A DNA stretch of 64,000 nt, taken from positions 806,001 through 870,000 of the forward strand of contig NZ_JAGIAW010000001.1 in the NCBI RefSeq assembly GCF_017744655.1. Reading direction: 5' to 3'. The position numbers and the translations under genes are program-made. The stretch is from Devosia sp. GTDB taxonomy: Bacteria; Pseudomonadota; Alphaproteobacteria; Rhizobiales; Devosiaceae. Positions 44,126 to 52,529 of the stretch are shown in pieces (the stretch's first letter is position 1; every line of letters begins with the position of its first letter). The notes under the pieces were generated by a model that was not told the origin of the DNA, searched no databases, and saw nothing but the letters and a program-made list of their open reading frames with translations.

Positions 44126-45661
44126 ATGACGATTGTCTCGCATTTTCCCGTTGTATCGCAGGCCGAGGCCCGTTCGATGCTGCGGGCGCTTGCATTGGCG
44201 CCGGGACAGACCGTCGAAGGCAGGGTGCTTGGCCCCGGACAGGGTGGGGCAACCCTGGTCCAGATTGGCCGGCAGGCCATGTCCCTCACTTTGCCCAATG
44301 CTTTGCCGGTTGGTTCCCTGCTCACGCTTGGCGTGCAACAGGGCGAGGGTCATCTGCGGCTGGCGCTGATCGATAGCCGACCGCCGTCCTCCGTAGCGCC
44401 GCAGCAATTGCCGGCAACCAGCGTCGAGATTTCACAGCGCCCCGCTGTGCCGCAGGGGCCGCTCACCTATGGTCCGCCCGCGGGCGTGGCCGGCGCAACG
44501 CCCGGCGCCGCGGCGCCGCTGGCGGGAGCAACTGGACTTGCAGCAGGCATTGCGGCGCCTGTGGCCCCGTCAACTGCTGCGCCGGCACCGTCGGCGCAGG
44601 CCGGTGGCCCGATCATTGCTCCGCCGGGCGCTGCCGTTGCGCCATCCGGGCCCGCATTGCAGCGGCCGGGCGCGGCGCCCTATGGCATGGCGGGGCTCGG
44701 TGCGAACCCGACAGGCTCGCCGCCCGGTACCGTGCCAGCGCAGGGTGCATTGCCGGGTCCCCAGGCGGCAGCGCTGGCGCAAATGGTGCAGCAGGCCTTG
44801 CCGGGCCAAGGCAGTATCGGCGCGCTAACCGGCATGCTCGCCGCAGCCATCGGCCGCGCCGGCCTGCCCGAGCCGGTGCTGAAGGCCGCGCGGCAGATTC
44901 TCGACAACCAGTTGAGCACACGAGACGGCAAGATCGATGCCGGCGCGCTCAAATCCGCGCTGCGCAGTTCCGGCATTTTCCAGGAGGCGATGCTGGCGCA
45001 GGGATCTCCGGCGGCCGCCGGCGCCGACACCAAATCGGGGCTGCTTGCCATGCGACAGGGCCTTGCCCAATGGCTCGGCAACCAGCCGCAGATTGCTCAG
45101 ATTTCACAGATTCCGCCGCCGCTGCGGCACGTCCTGCCGCGGGCAAAACTGCCCGAGGTGCCACTGCTCGACTTGCCCGACGAAGCAGAAGACCTCGGGC
45201 GCTTGCTGCTGGAGCGCACCGAAGGGGCGCTGTCGCGGGTGCGTCTCCATCAGCATGCCTCGCTGCCGGAGGCCCTGCGGGGCGGCGAGAGCCAATGGAA
45301 CACGGACCTGCCGATTGCTCTCGGACAGCAGCAGGCCGTGCTGCAATTGCAGATCCACCACGATGGCGGGGGCGACGCCAATCGGCCCGAGGATCGTGGC
45401 TGGCAGGTGCGTTTTGCGGTCAATTTACCCGATCTGGGCGAGGTCGGCGCGCAGGTGTCGCTGCGAGGACAGACGACGGGCATCATGCTCTGGGCCGATC
45501 GCGATGAAACCGCCAAGGCGTTCTCGGACAATCTTGAGGAGCTGCGCGCCAGCCTTGAATCCGTCGGCCTCAAACCCGGCGCGCTCGTCGTCCGCGTCGG
45601 TGCCCCGAGAGAAATGCATGCTCCGGCTGCCGCCGGTCACTTTGTGGATGCGAAGCGATGA
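44126..45661 (+). CDS. FliK-like protein with flagellar hook-length control C-terminal domain
   Basis: A 511-residue protein. Residues 1-85 form a small beta domain (PGQTVEGRVLGPGQGGATLV). Residues about 90-225 are Pro/Ala/Gly-rich low complexity. A helical part follows, and residues about 390-490 match the FliK C-terminal fold (LPIALGQQQAVLQLQIHHDG, VNLPDLGEVGAQVSLRGQTT, LRASLESVGLKPGALVVRVG). FliK sets hook length and switches export specificity through FlhB. No flagellar genes are nearby; the next gene, overlapping by ATGA, is an FlhB-C-like protein, as in B. subtilis ylqG-ylqH. Confidence 0.8.
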   Translation: MTIVSHFPVVSQAEARSMLRALALAPGQTVEGRVLGPGQGGATLVQIGRQAMSLTLPNALPVGSLLTLGVQQGEGHLRLALIDSRPPSSVAPQQLPATSVEISQRPAVPQGPLTYGPPAGVAGATPGAAAPLAGATGLAAGIAAPVAPSTAAPAPSAQAGGPIIAPPGAAVAPSGPALQRPGAAPYGMAGLGANPTGSPPGTVPAQGALPGPQAAALAQMVQQALPGQGSIGALTGMLAAAIGRAGLPEPVLKAARQILDNQLSTRDGKIDAGALKSALRSSGIFQEAMLAQGSPAAAGADTKSGLLAMRQGLAQWLGNQPQIAQISQIPPPLRHVLPRAKLPEVPLLDLPDEAEDLGRLLLERTEGALSRVRLHQHASLPEALRGGESQWNTDLPIALGQQQAVLQLQIHHDGGGDANRPEDRGWQVRFAVNLPDLGEVGAQVSLRGQTTGIMLWADRDETAKAFSDNLEELRASLESVGLKPGALVVRVGAPREMHAPAAAGHFVDAKR

Positions 45662-45960
45662 CGGACGAGCCGAAAGTGACGCCGCTGGCCGTAGCGCTGC
45701 AATATGAGAAGGAAAGCGACCAGGCGCCGCGTATCGTCGCCAAGGGCAGGGGACTGATTGCCGAGCAGATCTTGGCCATCGCGACGGAAAACGACATCGT
45801 CATCGAGGCCAATCCGGTGCTGGCCGAGGCTTTGAGCCATGTCGAGGTGGACGATACCATTCCGGTCGAGCTCTATGAGGCGGTCGCGGCGGTGATCGGC
45901 TTCGTACTGCGACAGAGCCAGGCGACCGGCTGGAAGCCGGACGAACCCGAGCCACAGTGA
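45658..45960 (+). CDS. FlhB C-terminal-domain-like protein (FhlB/YlqH type)
   Basis: A 100-residue protein matching the cytoplasmic domain of FlhB/YscU without membrane helices: VTPLAVALQYEKESDQAPRI, AKGRGLIAEQILAIATEN, then IVIEANPVLAEALSHVEVDD and IPVELYEAVAAVIGFVL. The autocleavage motif NPTH of FlhB is replaced by VTPL, so it should not self-cleave. ATG 45658 overlaps the FliK-like stop. The pair probably interacts. Confidence 0.85.
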   Translation: MTDEPKVTPLAVALQYEKESDQAPRIVAKGRGLIAEQILAIATENDIVIEANPVLAEALSHVEVDDTIPVELYEAVAAVIGFVLRQSQATGWKPDEPEPQ

Positions 45961-46041
45961 AATCTATGTGACCGTCGCCTCGCGCCATTGCATCGCGGCC
46001 AAAGCCTCCCCATGTCCCAATGCAGACGAGGGAGACCAGTC

Positions 46042-46599
46042 ATGATCAGACCCGAAGACGAACGCGCCATCGACGATCTGTTCGAGCGGCTGCACAATGT
46101 CGAACGCAATAGCGCCCCGCGCGATGTCGACGCCGAGCGGCTTATCCGCCACCGTCTCTCCGAAAATCCGGCTGCCGCCTACTATATGGCGCAGACGATC
46201 ATCGTGCAGGAAGCCGCCTTGCGCGAGGCTCAGGAGCGCATCGAAGCGCTGGAAGCCCGGCAGGGACAAGGCGGCTTTCTCGGCGGAATTTTTGGAAATG
46301 ACCGGCCAACGCCGCCTCGCGCGCCGCAGCGCGGTCCGTGGGGCCAGAGTTCCCATGAAGACGAATCCTATGATCGGCGGCGGTCGGCAGGTGGAGGCGG
46401 CTTTCTGGCCGGTGCGGCGCAGACGGCACTTGGCGTAACCGGGGGGCTACTGCTCGGCAGCGCTCTTGCCGGCCTTTTCACTGGCGATGCGCATGCGGCC
46501 GAAGCCGACGTGCCGCCTGAGCCAGCGCCGGAAGATCCCGGCATCGATGATGGTGGCGGCGATTGGGGCAGCGATTTCGATATCGGCGGCGACTTCTAG
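46042..46599 (+). CDS. DUF2076-family protein
   Basis: A 185-residue protein starting MIRPEDERAIDDLFERLHNV, with the conserved ENPAAAYYMAQTIIVQEAAL and a coiled helix after it, then a Gly-rich region, a C-terminal hydrophobic Gly/Ala stretch (GVTGGLLLGSALAGLF) and an acidic Asp/Gly tail. DUF2076 proteins are periplasmic or membrane-associated ligand-binding proteins of unclear role. ATG 46042 follows GGGAGACC. The stop overlaps the stop of the convergent SleB-like gene. Confidence 0.88.
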   Translation: MIRPEDERAIDDLFERLHNVERNSAPRDVDAERLIRHRLSENPAAAYYMAQTIIVQEAALREAQERIEALEARQGQGGFLGGIFGNDRPTPPRAPQRGPWGQSSHEDESYDRRRSAGGGGFLAGAAQTALGVTGGLLLGSALAGLFTGDAHAAEADVPPEPAPEDPGIDDGGGDWGSDFDIGGDF

Positions 46600-47066
46600 C
46601 GGGTTCGCTTTTCGTAGAATTCGTTGCCGCCGGCTTCGAGCACGTAAAACATGTTGTCGTAGGGGAAACGCAGGCCGGCCGTATGGAAATGCTGCGCATT
46701 CTGGACACCCGGGTGACGCGCGCCGCGCAGAACCTGATCGGCAACCTGCGAAGCCAGCACAGCGCCGCTATCGGTCATCGGCTTGGTGAGAACGCCCTGG
46801 GCGAACTGGTTTTTCTGGCCGACGACGCCGCAGACGCTCTTGGGATAACGCGAGTCGTAAAGGCGATTCATCACCACGGTGCCGACGGCAAGCATGCCGT
46901 CGGGGCTCGAGCGGTTGGATTCGAAATACATGGCCCGCATCATGCATTCCTTGTCGCTCATCTGCGCCATGCCGAAATTAATGCCGAGGAAGCTGCAGCC
47001 GGCGAGGCTGGTGGCGACGACGGCAAGGGCCGAGATTTTGAGGGCGAGGCGGGCGAGTTGGGCCAC
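46596..47066 (-). CDS. SleB-type cell wall hydrolase lipoprotein
   Basis: A 156-residue protein with a lipobox (VVATSLAGC, lipidated C24) and a Hydrolase_2/SleB catalytic domain: MMRAMYFESN places the catalytic Glu at 49, followed by GTVVMNRLYDSRYPKSVCGVV and AQHFHTAG. It probably cleaves peptidoglycan as a lytic transglycosylase from a membrane anchor. GTG 47066 has GGAG 8 bases upstream. Confidence 0.88.
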   Translation of the reverse strand: MAQLARLALKISALAVVATSLAGCSFLGINFGMAQMSDKECMMRAMYFESNRSSPDGMLAVGTVVMNRLYDSRYPKSVCGVVGQKNQFAQGVLTKPMTDSGAVLASQVADQVLRGARHPGVQNAQHFHTAGLRFPYDNMFYVLEAGGNEFYEKRTR

Positions 47067-47158
47067 GGTGCATCTCCGGAGTGTTGCCGAGTTGCGGCTT
47101 GGTCCGAAAATGCGCCGACAGCCTTAAGGAAGACCTCAGAAGGAGGGTTAAGAGATTG

Positions 47159-47482
47159 CTAGCGCCGACGAGCGATGAGACTGGCCAGCAGAACGGCCGT
47201 TCCGAGGACCGCAATGACCGGCACGGGATCGCGCTGCACGGCGCGAGCACCCTGGACCGCCTTGCGGCTGGCAACGCCGGCGAGCCAGGCGCCCTGGCGC
47301 GCCGCATCGTGACCCCAATCGGAAAGGGTATCGCCGAGATCGCCCGCTACGTCGCCGGCATTGTGCGACAAAGTGCGGCTGAGATGCCTGGTCTGGCGGC
47401 GCAATTCGCCGATCTGGGCGGCAAGGGCGTCAAGCGGATCGTGTTGACGGCGGCGGTTCGTGAACAAATCTTCAAGATGCAT
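47159..47482 (-). CDS. Small membrane-anchored protein of unknown function
   Basis: A 107-residue protein with an amphipathic helical body (DPLDALAAQIGELRRQTRHL) and a single C-terminal membrane helix (VPVIAVLGTAVLLASLIARRR). The layout resembles DUF883/ElaB-type inner-membrane ribosome-associated proteins, but sequence similarity is not convincing. Codon use is host-like. Confidence 0.6.
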   Translation of the reverse strand: MHLEDLFTNRRRQHDPLDALAAQIGELRRQTRHLSRTLSHNAGDVAGDLGDTLSDWGHDAARQGAWLAGVASRKAVQGARAVQRDPVPVIAVLGTAVLLASLIARRR

Positions 47483-47598
47483 GGGTTACTCCCTGATTAT
47501 GGGCGCAACGCCATTGGCCGGACACAAGTTCCGTACACAATCAATGACTTCGACCCCGCGACCCGGGGCCGAGAGCTAGGGAGCCGGATGGTTTCGAC

Positions 47599-47928
47599 AT
47601 GACGAGCAAGCACGCCCAACGTCTCAATCGACTGTTCGACAAGCTCGAGCGCAGGATTCCGCGCACTGCCGGCGGCTGGCTGGCACGCCTGCGCCGGCCG
47701 GAAGCGCGCTGGATCCGCATCCCGCTCGGCATTCTGTTGGTACTCGGCGGTATTTTCAGCTTCCTGCCGGTCCTCGGCATCTGGATGCTGCCGCTGGGCC
47801 TTTTGCTGCTGGCCCTCGATCTCATCTTCCTGCAAAGCCCGGTGAACCTGGCTATCGTGCGCGGCAGCCGCAAGTGGACGACCTGGCAGCGCAAGCGCCG
47901 CGATCGCAAGAACGCGCCTAAGGCGTGA
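47599..47928 (+). CDS. Small two-helix membrane protein
   Basis: A 109-residue protein with a basic N-terminus, two closely spaced helices (IRIPLGILLVLGGIFSFLPV and GIWMLPLGLLLLALDLIFL) and a strongly basic C-terminus (WQRKRRDRKNAPKA). It resembles the PGPGW-type small transmembrane proteins of unknown function. The last 11 bases overlap the convergent nucleosidase gene. Confidence 0.7.
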   Translation: MTSKHAQRLNRLFDKLERRIPRTAGGWLARLRRPEARWIRIPLGILLVLGGIFSFLPVLGIWMLPLGLLLLALDLIFLQSPVNLAIVRGSRKWTTWQRKRRDRKNAPKA

Positions 47929-48526
47929 GGTCGATTTCGCCCGAAGCATAGGCCGCTTCGACAATATCCACGGCCGCGGCAAGCCGCTCGTCGATAATGT
48001 GCAGGTATTGCGTCCAGTCTTCGATGCGGCTGACCGTTTCGGCGCCATCGGAAATGCCGCGCAGGCCGAGCAGCGGTACGCCAAAACCCTGGCAGGCGCG
48101 CTTGACGGCAAAGGTTTCCATGTCGACCATGTCTTCGGCAATGGCGTCATAGGCCTTGCCGGTCACGACATTGCCTCCAGTCGAAAGGGTGGCGGGCAAG
48201 AGACCGGCGATGGACGGTACGAGGTCAAGCGTCGGCGGCAGGTCTGTCAGGGGCGTCACGCCGCGCGGAAAGCCCAGAGCCGAAGCGTCCATATCGCGAT
48301 AGGACACTGATATCGCCTGATAGACACCGAGCTGCTCCAGCCGGTTGGAACCGCCTGAACCGAGGCAGACGACCAGCTTTGGCAAGCTGTCGCGCCGCTC
48401 CATCAGTGCTCTTGTGGCGGAAACCGCCGCCTCGACCGGGCCAATGCCGATCATGACGGGCTGGATGCGGGCGGCCAGATGCGGGCCGAATTCGGCTTTG
48501 GCAGCCATGAGATAGAGAATGGTCAT
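47918..48526 (-). CDS. 5'-methylthioadenosine/S-adenosylhomocysteine nucleosidase
   Basis: A 202-residue protein of the purine nucleoside phosphorylase fold: VMIGIGPVEAAVSATRALME, VCLGSGGSNRLEQLGVYQAI, VDMETFAVKRACQGFGVPL with the ribose-binding Glu, and LLGLRGISDGAE with the catalytic Asp. It cleaves adenine from MTA and SAH, by-products of SAM-dependent reactions. It is somewhat shorter than E. coli Mtn (232). ATG 48526. Confidence 0.85.
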   Translation of the reverse strand: MTILYLMAAKAEFGPHLAARIQPVMIGIGPVEAAVSATRALMERRDSLPKLVVCLGSGGSNRLEQLGVYQAISVSYRDMDASALGFPRGVTPLTDLPPTLDLVPSIAGLLPATLSTGGNVVTGKAYDAIAEDMVDMETFAVKRACQGFGVPLLGLRGISDGAETVSRIEDWTQYLHIIDERLAAAVDIVEAAYASGEIDLTP

Positions 48527-48606
48527 GCTTCAAACTAGCATGGCTGCCATGCCGCTCAAGTACTGGTCGTTACCGGTTATGTAACGGAATGATGACATAT
48601 TGAACC

Positions 48607-48936
48607 ATGCTCCCGGCGTTTGGGGAGCGGGAAGGCAGGCGTATCGTGCGGTTCGCAGTCATCAATGGGTCACGGGAGTGGACGGAAGCGGCGCCCGAAA
48701 GGGTCATGCCACGGCAGGCCGTCGAGGTCGAAGACGTGCAGTACGAAGCGCGTCGTCGTCTGAAATCGCTCAAGATCGAAGAATGGCGCGTCCGCGAATT
48801 CGTTACCGGCACCCCGGTTCCCGACAATATCCGCCACCTTGCCCTGCAGATCGAATACGCCGCCCAGGCCATCGGCCGGCTGTCGCCGATTCCAGCCGAT
48901 TATGCCGACGACGTCTACTGGCCGCGCGTCTGGTAA
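48607..48936 (+). CDS. Conserved-looking small protein of unknown function
   Basis: A 109-residue protein with a basic middle (YEARRRLKSLKIEEWRVREF) and a C-terminus VPDNIRHLALQIEYAAQAIG, then PIPADYADDVYWP. No signal or membrane helix. Start uncertain: ATG 48607 lacks a clear ribosome binding site, and GTG 48646 (VRFAVINGSREW) follows an AGG-containing stretch. Codon use supports coding. No family assigned. Confidence 0.6.
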   Translation: MLPAFGEREGRRIVRFAVINGSREWTEAAPERVMPRQAVEVEDVQYEARRRLKSLKIEEWRVREFVTGTPVPDNIRHLALQIEYAAQAIGRLSPIPADYADDVYWPRVW

Positions 48937-49000
48937 AGAAAAGCAGGAGCGGCGGCGGGCCACTCCTGCTGCCATTTCCGTCCCGACAACCTGATCAAGC

Positions 49001-49177
49001 TCAAGCCGCGACCTTCTTGGCGCGCGGTGCGGCCCGTTTCCGCGGCGGCTTGATGGTCTTGGCGGCATCAGCCGCGATTTCGGACACGGCTTTGAACCAG
49101 TAGGTCTGGTCCATACCTTCGGGACGACCATCGGCCTCCCACAGATGATAGGCGCGGCGCTGGATTTCGTCCTGCAT
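49001..49177 (-). CDS. DUF2934 family protein
   Basis: A 58-residue protein with the family core QRRAYHLWEADGRPEGMDQ then YW, followed by a Lys/Arg/Ala-rich tail (KPPRKRAAPRAKKVAA) like a nucleic-acid-binding extension. Function unknown; common in rhizobia. ATG 49177 is preceded by GGAG at 6 bases; GTG 49189 overlaps that site. Confidence 0.85.
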   Translation of the reverse strand: MQDEIQRRAYHLWEADGRPEGMDQTYWFKAVSEIAADAAKTIKPPRKRAAPRAKKVAA

Positions 49178-49309
49178 GGTGCTCTCCACTTCAAGCGTAA
49201 CCAGAAGCGAGCGTGAGGGGTTTTGGTTAATACCCTGTTACGCGAGGCAAACGCTTGAGATCGCTGTGAGACTGACAATGCAGGGGAGGAGAATCGGGGC
49301 GGGCGACAG

Positions 49310-49386
49310 TGGTGATCTCGACGGGATTCGAACCCATGGCCTTCGGATTAGGAATCCGACGCTCTATCCTGCTGAGCTACGAGACC
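49310..49386 (-). tRNA. tRNA-Arg (anticodon CCT)
   Basis: A 77-base cloverleaf with encoded CCA: acceptor GGTCTCG/CGAGATC (one G-U pair), D-arm TAGCTCAGCAGGATAGAGC, anticodon stem TCGGA/TCCGA around TTCCTAA, T-arm GGGTTCGAATCCC. Anticodon CCU reads arginine AGG. Nothing foreign adjoins it. Confidence 0.97.
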
Positions 49387-49450
49387 AGCCGGGATTGGAC
49401 CTACCAGCCAAGGCCATAACATGCAAGATGGCCGCCCCGAGGATGCTGAT

Positions 49451-49954
49451 TTGACCAAGACTGATCCATTTATTTTCTATCCCGATTTGAGGCTGAACGA
49501 TTCGGCCTCCGCGCGGCCGGTTGACGCCGATTTGCTCGATACCGGTCGTCGGCTGCTGGCTGCCGCCGAGGAAGCGCGAGCGTATGGGCTTGCCGCCGTT
49601 CATATCGGTATCGTGGCGCCTGTCGCCGTGGTCAGCCTCGGCGATCCCTCAACGCGCGACTATCGCGTACTCTACAATCCGCGGATTCTCTCGACCGAGG
49701 GGCCGCAGGAGGCCGGGCCGGAAGGCTCCGTTTCCATGCCCGGCATCGAGGTCGATGTGCTGCGCGCCCATTCGGCAGTAATCGCCTTCGATGAAGAGAC
49801 GGGGCAGGGGCGGGAACTCGCCCTTTCGGGCTTTGCCGCCCGGGTCGCTCAGCACGAGATCGATCAGGTCAACGGCGTGTTCTTCCTCGCCAAGATCTCG
49901 CGGCTGAAGCGAGTGGCGGCCATTCGGCGGTTTGCCAAGCTCGGCCGCCGCTGA
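49451..49954 (+). CDS. Peptide deformylase-like protein with degenerate active site
   Basis: A 167-residue protein of Def length and fold, but the three motifs are altered. GxGLAAPQIG reads YGLAAVHIG (Gln to H51), EGCLS reads EGSVS (metal-binding Cys to S93), and HEIDH reads QHEIDQVNG (second metal His to Q139; H135 and E136 kept). Two of three metal ligands are gone, so deformylase activity is doubtful. TTG 49451 has GAGGA 7 bases upstream; ATG 49421 is also in frame. Confidence 0.87.
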   Translation: MTKTDPFIFYPDLRLNDSASARPVDADLLDTGRRLLAAAEEARAYGLAAVHIGIVAPVAVVSLGDPSTRDYRVLYNPRILSTEGPQEAGPEGSVSMPGIEVDVLRAHSAVIAFDEETGQGRELALSGFAARVAQHEIDQVNGVFFLAKISRLKRVAAIRRFAKLGRR

Positions 49955-50018
49955 CGCAGAGGTTGATCCTCCGGCCTCGCTCCGCTAAACGGGGCGCACT
50001 TTCGAAAAGGAACTTTTG

Positions 50019-51141
50019 ATGCGCGCGGAAATTGAAAAGGCCGTTGCCGAAATCGAGCAGGTGCTTACCCTGCTGAGGAGGCATCTTTGACTGGGATACT
50101 GCACAACTCCGTCTCGATGCGCTAACGGCGCAAACTGAATCTCCCGAATTCTGGAATGACCCGGAAAAGGCCCGCGTGATCATGCGCGAGCGCGACGAAC
50201 TCGATGTCGCGGTGAAAGCCGTGCGCGAGTTTGAATCCGGCATTTCCGACAATATCGAACTGATCGAGCTCGGCGAAGCCGAGGGCGATGCCGATATCGT
50301 ACGCGATGCCGAGAACGCACTGCTCGAACTGAAGCAGGCGGCCCGCCGCCAGCAGATCGAAACGCTGCTCTCCGGCGAAGTCGACGGCAACGACTGCTAT
50401 GTCGAAATCCACTCCGGCGCCGGCGGCACCGAGAGCCAGGATTGGGCCAACATGCTCCTGCGCATGTATACCCGCTGGGCCGAGCGTAGGAAGTTCAAGG
50501 TCGACGTGCTCGAAATGCACGACGGCGAAGAAGCCGGCATCAAGTCCGCGACCATCCAGATCAAGGGCCACAATGCCTACGGGTGGCTCAAGACCGAAAG
50601 CGGCGTGCATCGCCTCGTCCGCATCAGCCCCTATGACTCGGCCGCGCGTCGCCACACCAGCTTTTCGAGCTGCTGGGTCTATCCGGTGGTCGATGATTCC
50701 ATCGAGATCGAGATCCGCGAAGCCGACCTCAAGGTCGACACCTATCGCGCTTCGGGCGCCGGCGGTCAGCACGTGAACACCACGGACTCGGCCATCCGCA
50801 TCACCCACGTGCCTTCGGGCATCATTGTGGCGTGTCAGCAGGAACGCAGCCAGCACAAGAACCGTGCGACAGCTATGGCCATGCTGAAATCCCGTCTCTA
50901 CGAGATGGAACTGCAGAAGCGCGAAGAGGCGGCAAACGCCCAGGCGGCCAACAAGACCGATATCGGCTGGGGCCACCAGATCCGTTCCTATGTCCTGCAG
51001 CCCTATCAGATGGTGAAGGACCTGCGGACCGGCGTGGAAAGCGGCCAGCCTTCCGTCGTGCTCGATGGCGATCTCGACGAGTTCATGGAAGCCGCCTTGG
51101 CGCAGCGCGTGGGCGTGGCAACGGACGTCGAGGCAGACTAA
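50019..51141 (+). CDS. prfB: Peptide chain release factor 2, expressed through programmed +1 frameshift
   Basis: RF2 terminates translation at UGA and UAA. Frame 0 runs from ATG 50019 through 23 codons to an in-frame TGA (50088-50090). Before it lie an internal SD-like AGGAGG (50076-50081) and the slippery CTT TGA C, the universal RF2 frameshift signal. Skipping T50088 joins the frame from GAC 50089 to 51141, giving 373 residues (join 50019..50087, 50089..51141). The stop-recognition tripeptide is SPY at 203-205 (SPF in E. coli), and GGQ is at 248-250 in [13 protein letters not shown]. Autoregulated: low RF2 favours the shift. Confidence 0.96.
50076..50091 (+). promoter_or_regulatory. RF2 programmed frameshift site
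   Basis: AGGAGG (50076-50081), then CAT, then CTTTGAC (50085-50091). Spacing between the SD-like element and the slip codon is three bases, as in E. coli prfB. Confidence 0.95.
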
Positions 51142-51165
51142 GTCTCGCCAGCCACACTCGTGCCC

Positions 51166-51280
51166 CCCCCTCCCAACCTCCCCCATCAAGGGGGAGGTGC
51201 CGTATCGAGTTTGGGGGCACTATCTTGCCAGACACTCAATCCCTTCACCTCCCCCTTGATGGGGGAGGCAGGGCGGGGGT
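51166..51280. repeat. Palindromic repeat, family E
   Basis: Two inverted arms, about 51168-51199 and 51246-51279, each with a CCTCCCCCATCAAGGGGGAGG-type hairpin, enclose a 46-base spacer. It lies between the convergent prfB and M23 peptidase genes and may serve as a two-way transcript barrier. Single copy in this window. Confidence 0.85.
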
Positions 51281-51305
51281 GGAGCGGCAAACTCGAACGG
51301 TGAAG

Positions 51306-52445
51306 TTACCCGATCACCGCACCCAATCTCTTCCCAGCATCCAGAAACGCCTTGGGATTGATCGCCTCGTCGGATTTCCGAATTTCAAAGTGCAGATGCG
51401 GCCCAGTCGATCGACCGGTCGACCCCACCTTGGCGATGGGCGTGCCAGTGTTCACCGCCTGACCCTCCCGGGCCAGATAGCCGCTCAAATGGGCGTAGCG
51501 GGTGACGAGACCGTTGTCGTGCGTCACTTCCACCACCATGCCATAGCCGGACTTGGTACCGACATAGGTCACGACACCGGCCGCGGCGCTCATCACGGTC
51601 GTACCGCTCGGCGCGGCAAAGTCCATGCCTGAGTGAAAGGCGCGACCACCCGTAAACGGGTCCTTGCGATTGCCGAAATTGGAACTCTGCCGGAAATTGC
51701 CTGAAATCGGCATGTGCACTGGCGCCGTATCAAGGCTTTCGCGCGCCGCCTTGTAGCGCAGCAACGCCGACATGACGGCATTGGCGTCGTCGAGCATCGG
51801 TGTGCCATTGAGTTCGTCCGTCGCAGGCAGCAGCGGGCCGCCCATGGCATCCGCTTCCGGATCGGGGAGGGCGAAAGGAATGCCCAATTGGCGCATTTCC
51901 GTGGCGATTTCATCGGCGCGCGTCGAGGCAACCGCGGCGATGCCGTGCATCGCCATCTGCGTTTCACCCATCATACGCTCTAGGCTGAGCGCCGTGGCGT
52001 CGACATCGGGATTGCCCGTCATGCTGGCGATAGGCAGGGTCGGGGCCATATCGACGCTTGGCAGGTCGGTCGCGGCGATCCCCAGGGAATCGGCCTTTTC
52101 GACCAGCACCTTGACGAGCTGGTGCTGCTCCAGCAGCACTTCCTGCTGCTGGGAGAGCTCTTGCAATTGTAGGTTGATATCGCCGGCCTGCGCAAAACTA
52201 CGCGAATGCAGACGGTCGATCTCGACCCGCATCTGGGCGATCCGGTCCTCATAGGCGCCGATCACTTCGTCGGTGCGACCATTGAGCAGCCGGGCGATGT
52301 CGGGAGAGAGATAGAGAGCCGTGCCGGCGAAGACGTTGCCGGCAAAGAGCAGCGCGAACATGCCGTAGAAAATGCCGGGATGAACACCCCGCATCGGCGG
52401 CTTGCCCTGGCGCTTGTGGTCTGTGAACCCGGCCTTGGTGACCAC
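51306..52445 (-). CDS. M23-family metallopeptidase with coiled coil (cell wall hydrolase or activator)
   Basis: A 379-residue inner-membrane protein: one helix near 22-45 (GIFYGMFALLFAGNVFAGTA), a long coiled coil near 60-120 (RIAQMRVEIDRLHSRSF), and a C-terminal LytM domain. Zinc ligands are present in FHSGMDFAAPSG and THDNGLVTRYAHLSGY, then GPHLHFEIRK, so endopeptidase activity is plausible, unlike EnvC-type degenerate domains. GTG 52445 has GAGGA 7 bases upstream. Confidence 0.93.
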   Translation of the reverse strand: MVTKAGFTDHKRQGKPPMRGVHPGIFYGMFALLFAGNVFAGTALYLSPDIARLLNGRTDEVIGAYEDRIAQMRVEIDRLHSRSFAQAGDINLQLQELSQQQEVLLEQHQLVKVLVEKADSLGIAATDLPSVDMAPTLPIASMTGNPDVDATALSLERMMGETQMAMHGIAAVASTRADEIATEMRQLGIPFALPDPEADAMGGPLLPATDELNGTPMLDDANAVMSALLRYKAARESLDTAPVHMPISGNFRQSSNFGNRKDPFTGGRAFHSGMDFAAPSGTTVMSAAAGVVTYVGTKSGYGMVVEVTHDNGLVTRYAHLSGYLAREGQAVNTGTPIAKVGSTGRSTGPHLHFEIRKSDEAINPKAFLDAGKRLGAVIG

Positions 52446-52529
52446 CTTGCTTTCCTCACGCTGCGAACACTTATGGTAAGCAGACTATGAGTGAGCATGG
52501 TTAAGAAAAACCGAAAGTCTTGAGGCGCT

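Noticed and set aside
50019..50175. prfB as a frameshifted pseudogene
   Set aside because: The slip site and SD-like element are the universal RF2 programmed frameshift, not damage.
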